Assembly: GCA_017656345.1 (NCBI GenBank)
Contig: JACDNZ010000004.1
Coordinates: 37,566-101,565, forward strand
DNA from: Thermosipho sp. (in: thermotogales)
GTDB lineage: Bacteria; Thermotogota; Thermotogae; Thermotogales; Fervidobacteriaceae
Length of the DNA stretch: 64,000 nucleotides
Reading direction: 5' to 3'
Every line of letters begins with the position of its first letter. Positions within the stretch are counted from its first letter, which is position 1. The notes under the pieces were generated by a model. The model was not told where the DNA came from. It worked only from the letters and a program-made list of their open reading frames with translations, and made no database searches. The position numbers and the translations under genes are program-made. Shown here one piece after another: positions 42,213 through 54,419 of the stretch.

Positions 42213-42811
42213 ACCAGCGACTTACCAAAAAACAAAAAAAAGTATATGACTTTATAGCAACTTATATCCAGCAAAAAGGATATTCTCCATCAATCAGAGA
42301 TATTGCCAGACACTTTAATCTTACACCACGAGGTGCTCATATTCATGTTATAGCCTTGGAAAAAAAAGGATATATTACCAGAAATCCTAATAAATCGCGT
42401 TCAATTTCATTAGTAAATAGACTGGCAAGTATAAGTATTCCTGTCAAAGGTAAAATAGCAACTGAACAAGGTATTGAAATGTTTGAAACAGTTGATGAAG
42501 AAATTGAAATCCCAGTAAAAATGATAAAAGGATTTGGTGATTATTTTGCACTAAAAGTTGAAGATAACAGTATGATCGATGCACATATTATTGAAGGAGA
42601 TTATGTAATTTTAAAAAGGCAATATAAAGTTTCAAATGGTCAAATTGCAGCAATTGTGTATCAAAAAAAACTGTTCTTAAAAAAATTTTTTCTTAAAAAT
42701 GAAAAGGTAGTATTATTATCTGAAAATAAAGATACTGACCCCATTACCTGCGATATTAAAGATATAAGAATAATCGGGAAATTAATAGGTGTCATTAGAA
42801 TTTTAGATTAA
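42209..42811 (+). CDS. lexA: LexA repressor with altered cleavage site
   Basis: This 200-residue protein has an N-terminal winged helix (QRLTKKQKKVYDFIATYIQQKGYSPSIRDIARHFNLT and RGAHIHVIALEKKGYI) and a C-terminal S24 peptidase-like domain with catalytic Ser121 (DNSMIDAHI) and Lys near 158-159 (LFLKKFF). The autocleavage region reads GKIATEQG: the usual Ala84-Gly85 pair is Ala84-Thr85. It would repress DNA-repair genes. It follows archease by overlap and has only a weak site of its own, so it depends on the metG operon. Confidence 0.88.
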   Translation: MNQRLTKKQKKVYDFIATYIQQKGYSPSIRDIARHFNLTPRGAHIHVIALEKKGYITRNPNKSRSISLVNRLASISIPVKGKIATEQGIEMFETVDEEIEIPVKMIKGFGDYFALKVEDNSMIDAHIIEGDYVILKRQYKVSNGQIAAIVYQKKLFLKKFFLKNEKVVLLSENKDTDPITCDIKDIRIIGKLIGVIRILD

Positions 42812-42833
42812 ACACAGTTGGAGGTGTTTTAAA

Positions 42834-43271
42834 TTGAAATTTGCAATTGGTTCCGATCACGCTGGCTTTGAATTAAAAGAAAAACTTAAAAAATACCTCA
42901 CAAGCAAAAATATTGAGGTTATAGACGTAGGAACTAATTCTACTGAAAGTGTAGATTATCCGGATTTTGCAGAAAAAGTTGGTAAATTAATTAATAACAA
43001 AGAAGTAGACTTTGGAATCCTAATTTGTGGTACAGGAATTGGAATGTCAATTGCAGCCAATAAAATCAAAGGTATTAGGGCTGCCTTATGTACTATACCA
43101 GAAATGGCTGCACTATCAAGAAAACATAATAACGCAAATGTTTTGGTCTTACCTGGAAGACTAATTGGTTATGAACTTGCTACATGGATATTTGACGCAT
43201 TTATCAATGCAACATTTGAAGGTGGAAGGCATGAAAGGAGAGTAAATAAAATTAAAGCACTGGAGGAATGA
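42834..43271 (+). CDS. rpiB: ribose-5-phosphate isomerase B
   Basis: This 145-residue protein has the RpiB signatures SDHAGFELKEKL (residues 7-18), the active-site Cys in LICGTGIGMSIAANKI (near 64) and RKHNNANVLVLPGR near 99. It interconverts ribose-5-phosphate and ribulose-5-phosphate; some members act on allose-6-phosphate. The start is TTG at 42834, after a GGAGGTG site 7 bases upstream. The next gene follows after 1 base. Confidence 0.92.
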   Translation: MKFAIGSDHAGFELKEKLKKYLTSKNIEVIDVGTNSTESVDYPDFAEKVGKLINNKEVDFGILICGTGIGMSIAANKIKGIRAALCTIPEMAALSRKHNNANVLVLPGRLIGYELATWIFDAFINATFEGGRHERRVNKIKALEE

Positions 43272-43272
43272 A

Positions 43273-44223
43273 ATGAAATTTGTAGCACAAATAAATGAAT
43301 ATTACATTCCAACTTTGGAAATTGATAATGGAAAATTAGTAAAAAATCCTGAAGTTCCAGAAAGATTAGAAGAAGTCATTAAATTAATGGAAAATAAATA
43401 TGATAAAATCCCTACAAAAAAATTTCCATTAAATTTTTTATACTCAATACATCCAAAATGGTATGTAAATCACATTAAAAAATTATCTGAAAAGGCTTTA
43501 AATAATGAATTATTACCAGAAGTTTTTTTAAAAGATAGAATTTTCGATTCAGGCACACCAATAACTAACAAAACATTTAATGCAGCCATTGATGCTTACA
43601 ATGCAACATTAACTGGCGCAAATGAACTTTTGAATTCTAAAGAATATGTCTATGTTATAACCAGGCCACCTGGCCATCATGCTGATATCGATATGGCAGG
43701 AGGATATTGTTTCTTTAATAATGCTGCTATTGCTGCTATTTTTATTAAATCAATTATAAATGAAAGAATTTGTATACTAGATTTAGATTTCCATCATGGA
43801 AATGGAACACAAAGTATTTTTTATGAAAATCCAGAAATTATTTATATATCAATTCATGGTACTCCAGAAATGTATTTTCCTTGGATTAGTGGCTTCCAAG
43901 ATGAAACTGGTGCTGGAAAAGGATTAGGTACAAATTTTAACTTTCCATTAAAAGGAAATAGTTATTGGAATGACTACAATATAGCTTTTGAAAAGGCTTT
44001 AGATATTATTCACAAATTTTTACCATCAGTTTTAATAGTGTCATTAGGTTTTGACACTCATACCAAAGATCCTATGGGATATTTTAATTTATTTGGAGAA
44101 GATTTTAAACCAATGGGTAATGAAATTAAAAATCTTAAAATACCAACATTATTTATCCAAGAAGGAGGATACAATAAAGAAGCAAATTATGAAGCTGCTT
44201 TCAATTTCTTTAATAATTTTTAG
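43273..44223 (+). CDS. histone deacetylase-family / acetylpolyamine amidohydrolase-like protein
   Basis: This 316-residue protein has the class of zinc hydrolase motifs RPPGHHADIDMAGGYCFFNNAAIAA (near residue 130), LDLDFHHGNGTQSIFY near 176 (Asp and His zinc ligands) and LGFDTHTKDPMGYF near 259 (third ligand Asp). It would remove acetyl groups from polyamines or from protein lysines. It sits between rpiB and yqeY with a GGAGG-like site. Confidence 0.88.
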   Translation: MKFVAQINEYYIPTLEIDNGKLVKNPEVPERLEEVIKLMENKYDKIPTKKFPLNFLYSIHPKWYVNHIKKLSEKALNNELLPEVFLKDRIFDSGTPITNKTFNAAIDAYNATLTGANELLNSKEYVYVITRPPGHHADIDMAGGYCFFNNAAIAAIFIKSIINERICILDLDFHHGNGTQSIFYENPEIIYISIHGTPEMYFPWISGFQDETGAGKGLGTNFNFPLKGNSYWNDYNIAFEKALDIIHKFLPSVLIVSLGFDTHTKDPMGYFNLFGEDFKPMGNEIKNLKIPTLFIQEGGYNKEANYEAAFNFFNNF

Positions 44224-44237
44224 AAGGAGGTATTACA

Positions 44238-44675
44238 ATGCTTAAGGAAAAAATAATGCAAGACTTAAAAAGCGCTATGAAAGAAAGAAATGAGATAAAG
44301 GTTAGAGTACTACGTCTTTTAAATTCGGCTATAAAAAATTTTGAGGTAGAAAAAATGAAAGAAGCTACTGATGAAGAAATTGGTAAATTAATTTTAAAAG
44401 AAATGAAAAAAAGACAGGAAGCTATAGAAGCCTACAAAAACGCTGGAAGAGAAGACCTTTCACTTGAAGAAGAAAAGGAACTTGAAGTTCTGAAGTTATA
44501 TGCTCCAAAAATGTTATCAGAAGAAGAAATTAAAATTATCGTTAAAAATGTCATTGAAGAACTGAATGCTACACAAAAAGATTTTGGAAAAGTTATGAAA
44601 GAAGTTATGGGAAAAATAAAAGGAAAAGCTGACGGTTCTTTAGTAAGCAAGGTGGTGAAGGAGCTTCTAAAGTGA
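44238..44675 (+). CDS. GatB/YqeY domain protein
   Basis: This 145-residue protein has the YqeY signatures MQDLKSAMKERNEIKVRVLRLLNSAIKNFEVEK (residues 8-40) and LKLYAPKMLSEEEI near 92, ending GKADGSLVSKVVKELL. YqeY resembles the tRNA-binding tail of GatB but is encoded alone; the function is unclear. AAGGAGGT lies before the ATG, and the stop overlaps the next GTG start. Confidence 0.9.
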   Translation: MLKEKIMQDLKSAMKERNEIKVRVLRLLNSAIKNFEVEKMKEATDEEIGKLILKEMKKRQEAIEAYKNAGREDLSLEEEKELEVLKLYAPKMLSEEEIKIIVKNVIEELNATQKDFGKVMKEVMGKIKGKADGSLVSKVVKELLK

Positions 44676-45622
44676 TTTTATCCATCTTTTTACCAAACGC
44701 AGGTTGTAAACATAGATGTAAATTTTGTAATCAGTATTCAATGACCGGAGAAAAAATGCCTACAATTGAAGAAATAAGGAATACCTTTAAATTATTCAAA
44801 GAAAAAAAACCCGATGAAATTGCTTTTTATGGTGGAACCTTTACAGGGTTAAATATTGAGCTTCAAGAAAAATATCTAAAACTGTCAAGGGATATTTTTC
44901 CAAATTTACCTTTACGAATCTCCACAAGACCAGATGAAATAAAGAAAGAAAATTTAGAACTATTAAAAAAGTACAACGTACAAATTGTTGAAATTGGTAT
45001 TCAAAGTATGTATGATGATGTTTTAGATGCATCCTCAAGAGGTCATACTGTAAAAGATAACATTAATGCTGTTAAATTATTACTCGAAAATGGTTTTACA
45101 GTATCTGCCCATCTCATGGTTGGTTTGCCTTTAGATAATTTTACAAAAAGCTTCAGATCTTTAGAAAAATTAATCAACTTAAATGTCAAACTTTTTAGAA
45201 TACATCCAACAATTGTCTTTAAGAACACTTTATTAGAAAAAGAATACTTACATGGAAAATATGTCCCACTCAGTTTAAAAACTGCTGTAAATATCTGCTC
45301 AGAGCAACAACTTCTTGCATTTTCTAGAAACGTAAATATCATTCGCTTGGGATATTTTGTGCCTGAAAATCAAAAAAAGGAAATAGTTGCAGGTCCTTAC
45401 CATCCAAGTTTTGGCGACATAGTGAAAGCTGAAGCTATGAGAAAAATAATAACCAGATTAAACATTAAACAGGTTTATTTTCCAAGACATTTTACAAGTT
45501 GGTTTTATTCCTATGAAAATAAAAAACTAAACGTAAAAAAAGAAATTTGGAATGGACCAATTATGTTTGACAAATTATCATTACAAGAAGCCTCAAGCTT
45601 ATCACTAAAAAAGGAGAATTGA
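44672..45622 (+). CDS. radical SAM protein of the Elp3-like type without acetyltransferase domain
   Basis: This 316-residue protein has the cluster motif CKHRCKFCNQY (residues 12-22), FYGGTFTG near 52, RISTRPD near 82 and GIQSMYDDVL near 107, typical of Elp3/oxygen-independent coproporphyrinogen-like radical SAM proteins. It lacks the GNAT domain of Elp3. Its substrate is unknown; tRNA modification is possible. The GTG start overlaps the yqeY stop. Confidence 0.82.
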   Translation: MILSIFLPNAGCKHRCKFCNQYSMTGEKMPTIEEIRNTFKLFKEKKPDEIAFYGGTFTGLNIELQEKYLKLSRDIFPNLPLRISTRPDEIKKENLELLKKYNVQIVEIGIQSMYDDVLDASSRGHTVKDNINAVKLLLENGFTVSAHLMVGLPLDNFTKSFRSLEKLINLNVKLFRIHPTIVFKNTLLEKEYLHGKYVPLSLKTAVNICSEQQLLAFSRNVNIIRLGYFVPENQKKEIVAGPYHPSFGDIVKAEAMRKIITRLNIKQVYFPRHFTSWFYSYENKKLNVKKEIWNGPIMFDKLSLQEASSLSLKKEN

Positions 45623-45623
45623 A

Positions 45624-46301
45624 ATGGACAGAATAGCTTTAATCAATGAGTTTGCAAATATGAATAAAGAAGGTTCAATTGAAATTGCAAAATGGATCTT
45701 GAATAAACTTGAATTATTTGACTATGAAATTGCAAAAGTATTAATTAAAGACTTTATTTTTTTAAAACCTGATATGAGCGTAATTAGATGGATTGAAACA
45801 AAACTCAACGAAAATATACCTATTGCTGTCATTAAAAATGAACTTGATCAATCTTTGGCCGAAACCATAGAAAATGCTTTAAAAATTTTCAACTTCGAGG
45901 CTTCAATTGTAACTATAAGTAATAGCTCAACTCTTTTTGAACTTTTTAAAGCTATTAAACACAAACTACACATTTATATCCCGGAATCAAAACCTGGAGG
46001 TGAAGGGTTCGAACTCTTTGAAAAACTCACCCAAACACATCATAATATAAAATTAATTAATGATCTTGAAATACATAAATATATTGAAATATCAGATTAT
46101 GCCATTTCAAGTGCTGATGGTGTATTAGAGAATTTTGATGTTGTAAATAAAATAGGTACAAAGTTACTCGCCATAGCTGCAAAATATTTTAATAAACCAT
46201 TTTATGTTATAGCAGATAAAACTAAATTTTTTGGAGCAAATCCAAAAGATTCAAATTTCGAAATAATTCCAAATTCATTAATTACTGCAATCATTACTTA
46301 G
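45624..46301 (+). CDS. eIF2B/MtnA-like protein, short form
   Basis: This 225-residue protein has, in its C-terminal half, the eIF2B alpha/beta/delta fold signatures: YIPESKPGGEGFELFEKL (near residue 118), DYAISSADGVLENFDVVNKIGTKLLAIAAKYFNKPFYVIA (about 158-196). Family members include MtnA (methylthioribose-1-phosphate isomerase) and ribose-1,5-bisphosphate isomerase, both about 320 residues or more, so this form is shorter and its N-terminal domain is reduced. Enzymatic activity is uncertain. It is located between the radical SAM gene and gltX. Confidence 0.68.
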   Translation: MDRIALINEFANMNKEGSIEIAKWILNKLELFDYEIAKVLIKDFIFLKPDMSVIRWIETKLNENIPIAVIKNELDQSLAETIENALKIFNFEASIVTISNSSTLFELFKAIKHKLHIYIPESKPGGEGFELFEKLTQTHHNIKLINDLEIHKYIEISDYAISSADGVLENFDVVNKIGTKLLAIAAKYFNKPFYVIADKTKFFGANPKDSNFEIIPNSLITAIIT

Positions 46302-46332
46302 TACCAATATTACTGATAGGAGGAGGATTTAG

Positions 46333-49325
<2,993 letters not shown>

Positions 49326-49333
<8 letters not shown>

Positions 49334-50090
49334 AATAGATTTGGCAATAAAAATTGCTAGAAAATCTGGATACTATCTTATGCAATATTGGGGTAATGTT
49401 GGTGAAATTGAACAAAAATCTAGCTTTTCTGATCTTGTAACTCTTCATGATAAAAATGTTCAGAAAATGATTATTGAAGCTATAAAAAATTATTTTCCAG
49501 ATGATGGTATACTTGCTGAAGAAGGTGTAGATGAAAGAGCAACTAACTTATGGGTAATAGATCCCATTGACGGCACAATAAATTATATCCATGGACTACC
49601 TTCATTTTCAATCTCAATAGCATATTTTGAAAATTCAAAACCTATCTTTGGCATCGTATATTGTCCAGTAAATAATGAAATGTTTTTAGGTATTAAAAAC
49701 CAAGGAGCATTCTTAAATGGAGAGAAATTAAAAATCATTAAAAAAAGAAATTTAAATGAAACCGTAGGAAGTATTGGTTTTTTTAAAGATTTTACGGGAA
49801 AATTCATTACAAAAGTAGAAAATAAAGTGAGAAGAATAAGAATACTGGGAAGTGCTGCAATTTCAGCGAGCTATGTTGCATCACAAAAATTTGACTTTTT
49901 TGTTGCTAAAAAGGCTAATCCATGGGATATTGCAGCCGCTTATATTATTGTAAGTGAAGCTGGTGGGGAAATTGTCAACTTTCAAGGAATTCATTCAAAT
50001 CCATTAAAAAAAGATAGTTTTATTTTTTCTAATCCAGGTATTTTAGAAGAAATACTCAAAATAACTAATGAGATAGGGGTGAAAAAATGA
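49326..50090 (+). CDS. inositol monophosphatase-family phosphatase
   Basis: This protein of about 254 residues has the IMPase motifs LAEEGVDE near residue 61, WVIDPIDGTINYIHGLPSFSISIAY (about 75-99, metal-binding DPIDGT) and NPWDIAAAYIIVSEAGG near 198. It hydrolyses inositol monophosphate and may also act on fructose-1,6-bisphosphate or NADP. In Thermotogales it could serve di-myo-inositol phosphate synthesis, an inference. The ATG at 49326 lies after AGGAAGTG; a GTG nine bases earlier is rejected because it lies in that site. Confidence 0.9.
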
Positions 50091-50992
50091 AACTAGTTGA
50101 AAGTGTTCCAAATTTTAGTGAAGGTAGAAGAGAAAATATCGTTAGGGAAATATTATCAGAAGCAGAAAAATTTGAAAAAGTAAAAATTCTTGATTGGTCA
50201 ATGGATTATGATCATAACAGATCAGTAGTAACCCTCGTAGGTGAACCAGAGGAAATTGAAAAAGCTATATTCGACATGTCTAAAAAAGCAATTGAATTAA
50301 TTGATCTACGAGACCATAAAGGAGAACATCCCAGAATGGGAGCAGTTGATGTAATCCCATTTATTCCAGTAATGAATACCGATATGAAAGAATGTATAGC
50401 ATTATCGAAAAAAGTTGCAAAAAGAATAGGTGAAGAATTAAAAGTACCGGTTTATCTATATGAAAAATCTGCAACCTCACCAGAACGAGAAAATCTTGCA
50501 AATATCAGAAAGGGAGAATTTGAAGGATTTTTCGAAAAAATAAAAGATCCAAAATGGTCCCCCGATTTTGGACCCAATGAGGTACACCCAACTGCAGGAG
50601 TAGTAGCAGTTGGTGCAAGAGAATATTTAATCGCTTTTAACGTAAACCTAGGTACTTCAAATATTGAAATAGCAAATAAAATCGCCAGAGCAGTTAGACA
50701 CATAAGTGGAGGATTTAGATACGTAAAAGCAATTGGTATAGAACTTAAAGAAAAAGGAATAGTTCAGGTATCAATGAATCTAACCAATTATAAGAAAAGT
50801 CCTATCTTTAGAGTATTCGAAACAATAAAACGAGAAGCTCAAAGATATGGAGTACCTGTGATCAACTCGGAAATTATTGGAATGATTCCTCTTAAAGCAG
50901 CTGTTGAAACCATGAAATGGTACTTACAATTGGATGATTTTGATGATAATAGAATCATAGAAAATAAAGTACTAAATACATATTTCGAATAA
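50087..50992 (+). CDS. ftcD: glutamate formimidoyltransferase
   Basis: This 301-residue protein has the formiminotransferase signatures VESVPNFSEGRRENIV (residues 4-19), DYDHNRSVVTLVG near 41, HKGEHPRMGAVDVIPFIP near 77 and PDFGPNEVHPTAGVVAVGAREYLIAFNVNL near 157. It moves the formimino group of N-formimino-glutamate to tetrahydrofolate. The cyclodeaminase domain of bifunctional FtcD is absent. It overlaps the phosphatase gene (ATGA) and ends the run, followed by a strong terminator. Confidence 0.92.
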   Translation: MKLVESVPNFSEGRRENIVREILSEAEKFEKVKILDWSMDYDHNRSVVTLVGEPEEIEKAIFDMSKKAIELIDLRDHKGEHPRMGAVDVIPFIPVMNTDMKECIALSKKVAKRIGEELKVPVYLYEKSATSPERENLANIRKGEFEGFFEKIKDPKWSPDFGPNEVHPTAGVVAVGAREYLIAFNVNLGTSNIEIANKIARAVRHISGGFRYVKAIGIELKEKGIVQVSMNLTNYKKSPIFRVFETIKREAQRYGVPVINSEIIGMIPLKAAVETMKWYLQLDDFDDNRIIENKVLNTYFE

Positions 50993-51012
50993 ATAATTAG
51001 AAACAAAATGCC

Positions 51013-51040
51013 AAAAAGTTCCCCATCCGGGGAACTTTTT
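51013..51040 (+). terminator. intrinsic terminator after ftcD
   Basis: AAAAAGTTCCCC (51013-51024) and GGGGAACTTTTT (51029-51040) form a perfect 12-bp stem with a 4-base loop and built-in A- and T-runs. Confidence 0.9.
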
Positions 51041-51153
51041 GTTTGTGAAAAAAATTGTTTTCTTAATTCTTCATTTTAAACGATATCAGCCATTTTAATT
51101 GAATAATTATCAATTATGTCAAAAATTGTTTTCTTAAAAATAACATTTTACAT

Positions 51154-51182
51154 GTGAAATTTTTTACTTTTAGTGTTATAAT
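51154..51182 (+). promoter_or_regulatory. promoter of the NuoEF operon, with a weak Rex-like site
   Basis: GTGAAA (51154-51159), 17 bases, perfect TATAAT (51177-51182). The overlapping stretch 51152-51169 (ATGTGA-N6-TTACTT) keeps 8 of the 12 defined positions of a Rex site, too weak to be sure. Confidence 0.5.
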
Positions 51183-51214
51183 AAATTTGGATAAAGATTA
51201 AATAGGAGGTGGCC

Positions 51215-51709
51215 ATGTTGGAATGCTGTGAAAAACATGCCGAGCTATATAATGAACTCGAGAAATATATTAAAAGTCTTGAAGGAAAAAAAGGCATTTT
51301 AATAAACGTGCTTCACAAAGCTCAGGAATTATTTGGATGGCTTCCACAAGAAGTTCAAGAATACGTTGCTGAAAAACTAAATATTTCTCCATCAACAGTA
51401 CATGGAGTTGTAACTTTTTACAACTTTTTCTCCACAAAACCCAAAGGAAAGAATCAAATAAAGATTTGTCTGGGAACAGCTTGTTATGTTAAAGGTGCAG
51501 ATAGAGTTATGGAAAGATTTTTAAGCGAACTTGGTGTTGAAGAAGGTGAAGTAACTGAAGATGGTAACTTCTCAGTTCACGGGGTTAGATGTTTAGGAGC
51601 CTGTAGTATGGCGCCTGTCGTATTAGTTGGTGAAAAAGACTTTTTTGGTAAGGTTACTCCTGATATGGTACCTACAATTATCAAAAAATATAAAGAGGAG
51701 GGAAAATAA
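51215..51709 (+). CDS. NuoE/HydC-type [2Fe-2S] subunit (first copy)
   Basis: This protein of about 164 residues has an N-terminal helical part and a thioredoxin-like [2Fe-2S] domain with CLGTACYVKGADRVMERF (first Cys pair) and VRCLGACSMAPVVLVG (second pair). NuoE partners NuoF in NADH oxidation, in complex I or in bifurcating hydrogenases. The ATG at 51215 lies 5 bases after AGGAGG; an upstream in-frame GTG overlaps it. It starts the five-gene operon ending at 56038. Confidence 0.9.
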   Translation: MLECCEKHAELYNELEKYIKSLEGKKGILINVLHKAQELFGWLPQEVQEYVAEKLNISPSTVHGVVTFYNFFSTKPKGKNQIKICLGTACYVKGADRVMERFLSELGVEEGEVTEDGNFSVHGVRCLGACSMAPVVLVGEKDFFGKVTPDMVPTIIKKYKEEGK

Positions 51710-52086
51710 TGCCAAAAATTAAAAGTTTAGAAGATCTTATGAAAATAAAAGAAAACACTTTAAAAAACGTCAAAATGCGTGAATTGGGAAAAAGAGGAAA
51801 AATTATTGTTGCTATGGGAACATGTGGTATAGCAGCTGGTGCTAAAGAAACACTTAATGCAATAGTTGAAGCTTTAAACGAATCGAATATCGACGATATA
51901 GCAGTTGTTCAATCTGGATGTATGGGATTATGTGAAGTTGAACCTACAGTTAAAGTTGAAATTGAAGGTGAAACCCCTGTAGTATATGGACACGTAAATC
52001 CTGAAAACGCAAAAAAGATTGTTAAAAAGCATATTTTAGCAGGAGAACTAGTTGGTGAATTAATAGTAAAACAAGGTAAAGAATAA
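51709..52086 (+). CDS. small thioredoxin-like [2Fe-2S] ferredoxin
   Basis: This 125-residue protein has the motif VAMGTCGIAAGAKETLNAI (Cys39) and VVQSGCMGLCEVEPTV (Cys71 and Cys75). Only three of the four cysteines expected in a thioredoxin-like ferredoxin are present, which is the form common beside HydB genes. It probably docks to the NuoF-like subunit. The ATG overlaps the end of the NuoE-like gene. Confidence 0.82.
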   Translation: MPKIKSLEDLMKIKENTLKNVKMRELGKRGKIIVAMGTCGIAAGAKETLNAIVEALNESNIDDIAVVQSGCMGLCEVEPTVKVEIEGETPVVYGHVNPENAKKIVKKHILAGELVGELIVKQGKE

Positions 52087-52101
52087 GGAGGTTTGACAAG
52101 A

Positions 52102-53910
52102 ATGCACCTAACTACAAATACAATTTTGATATGTGCCGGTGGTGCTTGTATCTCCTCAGGTGAGGAAAGCGTAAAAGAAGCTCTAGAAAGAAAAATAAAA
52201 GAATACAACTTGCAAGATGCAATAGAAATTGTTGAAACCGGATGTATGGGTGCCTGTAGTTTAGGCCCTATAATGGTTATTTATCCTGAAGGTATCTATT
52301 ATCAAAAATTAACACCAGAAGCTGCAGAAAAAATTGTTGAAGAACATCTTTTGAAAGGAAGAGTTGTTGAAGAATATCTTTATCAAGGTGATAAAGATAA
52401 ACTTATCCCTCAGCCTCAAAAAGAAATTCCTTTCTTTTCTAGGCAAGTAAAAATTGCAACAAGAAATTTAGGTGTTATTGATCCACTCAATATTGAGGAA
52501 TACATTGCAAGAGATGGATATTTTGCATTACATAAAGCTTTAAAAGAAATGACACCTGAAGAAGTTATTAAGGTTATTAAAGATAGTGGATTGAGAGGCA
52601 GAGGAGGCGCAGGCTTTCCAACCGGTTTAAAATGGGAATTTGCTAGAAAATCTCCTGGAGACGAAAAATACATGATCTGTAATGCTGACGAAGGCGATCC
52701 AGGAGCATTTATGGATAGATCCATTCTCGAAGGTGATCCACACACCATCATCGAAGCAATGACAATTGCAGCATATGCAATTGGAGCCAATAAAGGTTTT
52801 GTTTACGTAAGAGCAGAGTATCCAATAGCTATTGAAAGACTCTCAGCTGCATTAAATCAAGCACGTGAATATGGGTTCCTCGGTGAAAATATTTTAGGAA
52901 CTGACTTTTCATTTGATATAGAAATAAGAATTGGTGCAGGAGCTTTTGTCTGCGGTGAAGAAACTGCACTAATAAACTCTATCGAAGGTGAACGCGGTCA
53001 ACCAAGAGTAAAACCCCCATATCCTGCTCAAAAAGGATTATGGAACAAACCAAGTAATATAAATAATGTTGAAACTTTAGCATGTGTACCACCAATAATA
53101 ATTAATGGTCCTGAATGGTTTAGACAATGGGGTACTGAAAAATCTCCTGGAACCAAAGTTTTTGCTTTGGCAGGAAAGGTTAAAAATACTGGTTTAGTTG
53201 AAGTACCAATGGGAATAACTCTTAGAGAACTTATTTACGAAATCGGTGGAGGTTCACCTACAGGCAAAAAAATAAAAGCTGTTCAAACAGGTGGTCCAAG
53301 TGGCGGAGTTATTCCTGAGGAATATTTTGACACTCCTGTAGATTATGAGTCATTAAACAACTTAGGCGCTATTGTCGGTTCAGGAGGTATGATCGTACTT
53401 GATGAAGACGACTGTATGGTCGACGTTGCAAAGTTTTTCCTCGAATTTTCTGTTGATGAATCCTGTGGAAAATGTACTCCTTGCCGTGAAGGTAACAAGA
53501 TAATGTATGAAATCCTAGATAAAATTACTAGAGGTGAAGGTACAGAAGAAGATATTGAATTACTAGAAAAATTAGGAAATACCATAAAAGATTCCTCATT
53601 ATGTGGATTAGGACAAACAGCACCAAATCCAGTTTTATCCACTCTTAGATATTACAAAGAAGAATATTTAGCACATGTCAGAGATAAAAAATGTCCTGCC
53701 AAGAAATGTAGAGACTTAATTAGTTATGTAATTGATCCCGAAAAATGTGTTGGATGTACTGCTTGTGCAAGAGTTTGTCCAGTAAATTGTATTAACGGTG
53801 AGGTTAGAAAAGTTCATGAAATAGATCAAAGTCAATGTATAAAATGTGGTAGTTGTATCGAAGTTTGTAGATTTGGTGCAATATCCAAAGTATCACCTGC
53901 TATTGAATAA
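52102..53910 (+). CDS. NuoF/HydB-type NADH-binding flavoprotein with three cluster domains (first copy)
   Basis: This protein of about 602 residues has an N-terminal [2Fe-2S] domain (C11, C16, C48, C52), the NuoF core with GRGGAGFPTGLKW near residue 166 (FMN/NADH site), CGEETALINSIEG near 292, the N3-type [4Fe-4S] motif ESCGKCTPCREG near 454 with CGLG, and a C-terminal pair of [4Fe-4S] motifs CVGCTACARVCP and CIKCGSCIEVCR. This is HydB of electron-bifurcating hydrogenases, but no HydA is encoded here. The ATG at 52102 is 10 bases after AAGGAGG. Confidence 0.92.
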   Translation: MHLTTNTILICAGGACISSGEESVKEALERKIKEYNLQDAIEIVETGCMGACSLGPIMVIYPEGIYYQKLTPEAAEKIVEEHLLKGRVVEEYLYQGDKDKLIPQPQKEIPFFSRQVKIATRNLGVIDPLNIEEYIARDGYFALHKALKEMTPEEVIKVIKDSGLRGRGGAGFPTGLKWEFARKSPGDEKYMICNADEGDPGAFMDRSILEGDPHTIIEAMTIAAYAIGANKGFVYVRAEYPIAIERLSAALNQAREYGFLGENILGTDFSFDIEIRIGAGAFVCGEETALINSIEGERGQPRVKPPYPAQKGLWNKPSNINNVETLACVPPIIINGPEWFRQWGTEKSPGTKVFALAGKVKNTGLVEVPMGITLRELIYEIGGGSPTGKKIKAVQTGGPSGGVIPEEYFDTPVDYESLNNLGAIVGSGGMIVLDEDDCMVDVAKFFLEFSVDESCGKCTPCREGNKIMYEILDKITRGEGTEEDIELLEKLGNTIKDSSLCGLGQTAPNPVLSTLRYYKEEYLAHVRDKKCPAKKCRDLISYVIDPEKCVGCTACARVCPVNCINGEVRKVHEIDQSQCIKCGSCIEVCRFGAISKVSPAIE

Positions 53911-53930
53911 TTTTAAAAGGGGGTCGCAAA

Positions 53931-54419
53931 ATGATTTCTCAATCTGAAATCAAAAAAATAGTTGAAGAGGCAAGAAAAGAAGCTTTAGAGAAACAAGATA
54001 TTTTAATCTATACACTTCATAAGATTCAAGACAAAGTCGAAAATAATTACATACCCGAAGAATCAGCAAAAATAATTAGCAAAGAATTGAAGATCCCACT
54101 TTCTAAAATATATGAAGTTCTAACTTTCTACACTATGTTTTCTACAAAACCAAGAGGAAAATATGTAATAAGAATATGTACCAGTTTACCATGTCATGTA
54201 GCAAATGGAAGAGAGATAATCGAAGCTATAAAAGATGAACTAAAAATCGATTTTGGCCAAACAACTAAAGATGGGTTATTTACACTTGAAGAAACCGGTT
54301 GTTTAGGTTTATGTGGGGTTTCACCGGTAATAATGATTAATCAAGAATATTATGGTAACCTCACCCCCGAAAAAGTTAGAGAAATTTTAAAAAACTTAAA
54401 AGGGGGTGAAGAAAAATGA
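53931..54419 (+). CDS. NuoE-type [2Fe-2S] subunit (second copy)
   Basis: This 162-residue paralogue of the first NuoE-like gene has CTSLPCHVANG near residue 86 and ETGCLGLCGVSPVIMI near 123, so all four cysteines are kept. It has its own ribosome binding site (AAAGGGGGTCG) and is coupled to the next gene by a 4-base overlap. It probably pairs with the second NuoF-like protein. Confidence 0.88.
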   Translation: MISQSEIKKIVEEARKEALEKQDILIYTLHKIQDKVENNYIPEESAKIISKELKIPLSKIYEVLTFYTMFSTKPRGKYVIRICTSLPCHVANGREIIEAIKDELKIDFGQTTKDGLFTLEETGCLGLCGVSPVIMINQEYYGNLTPEKVREILKNLKGGEEK

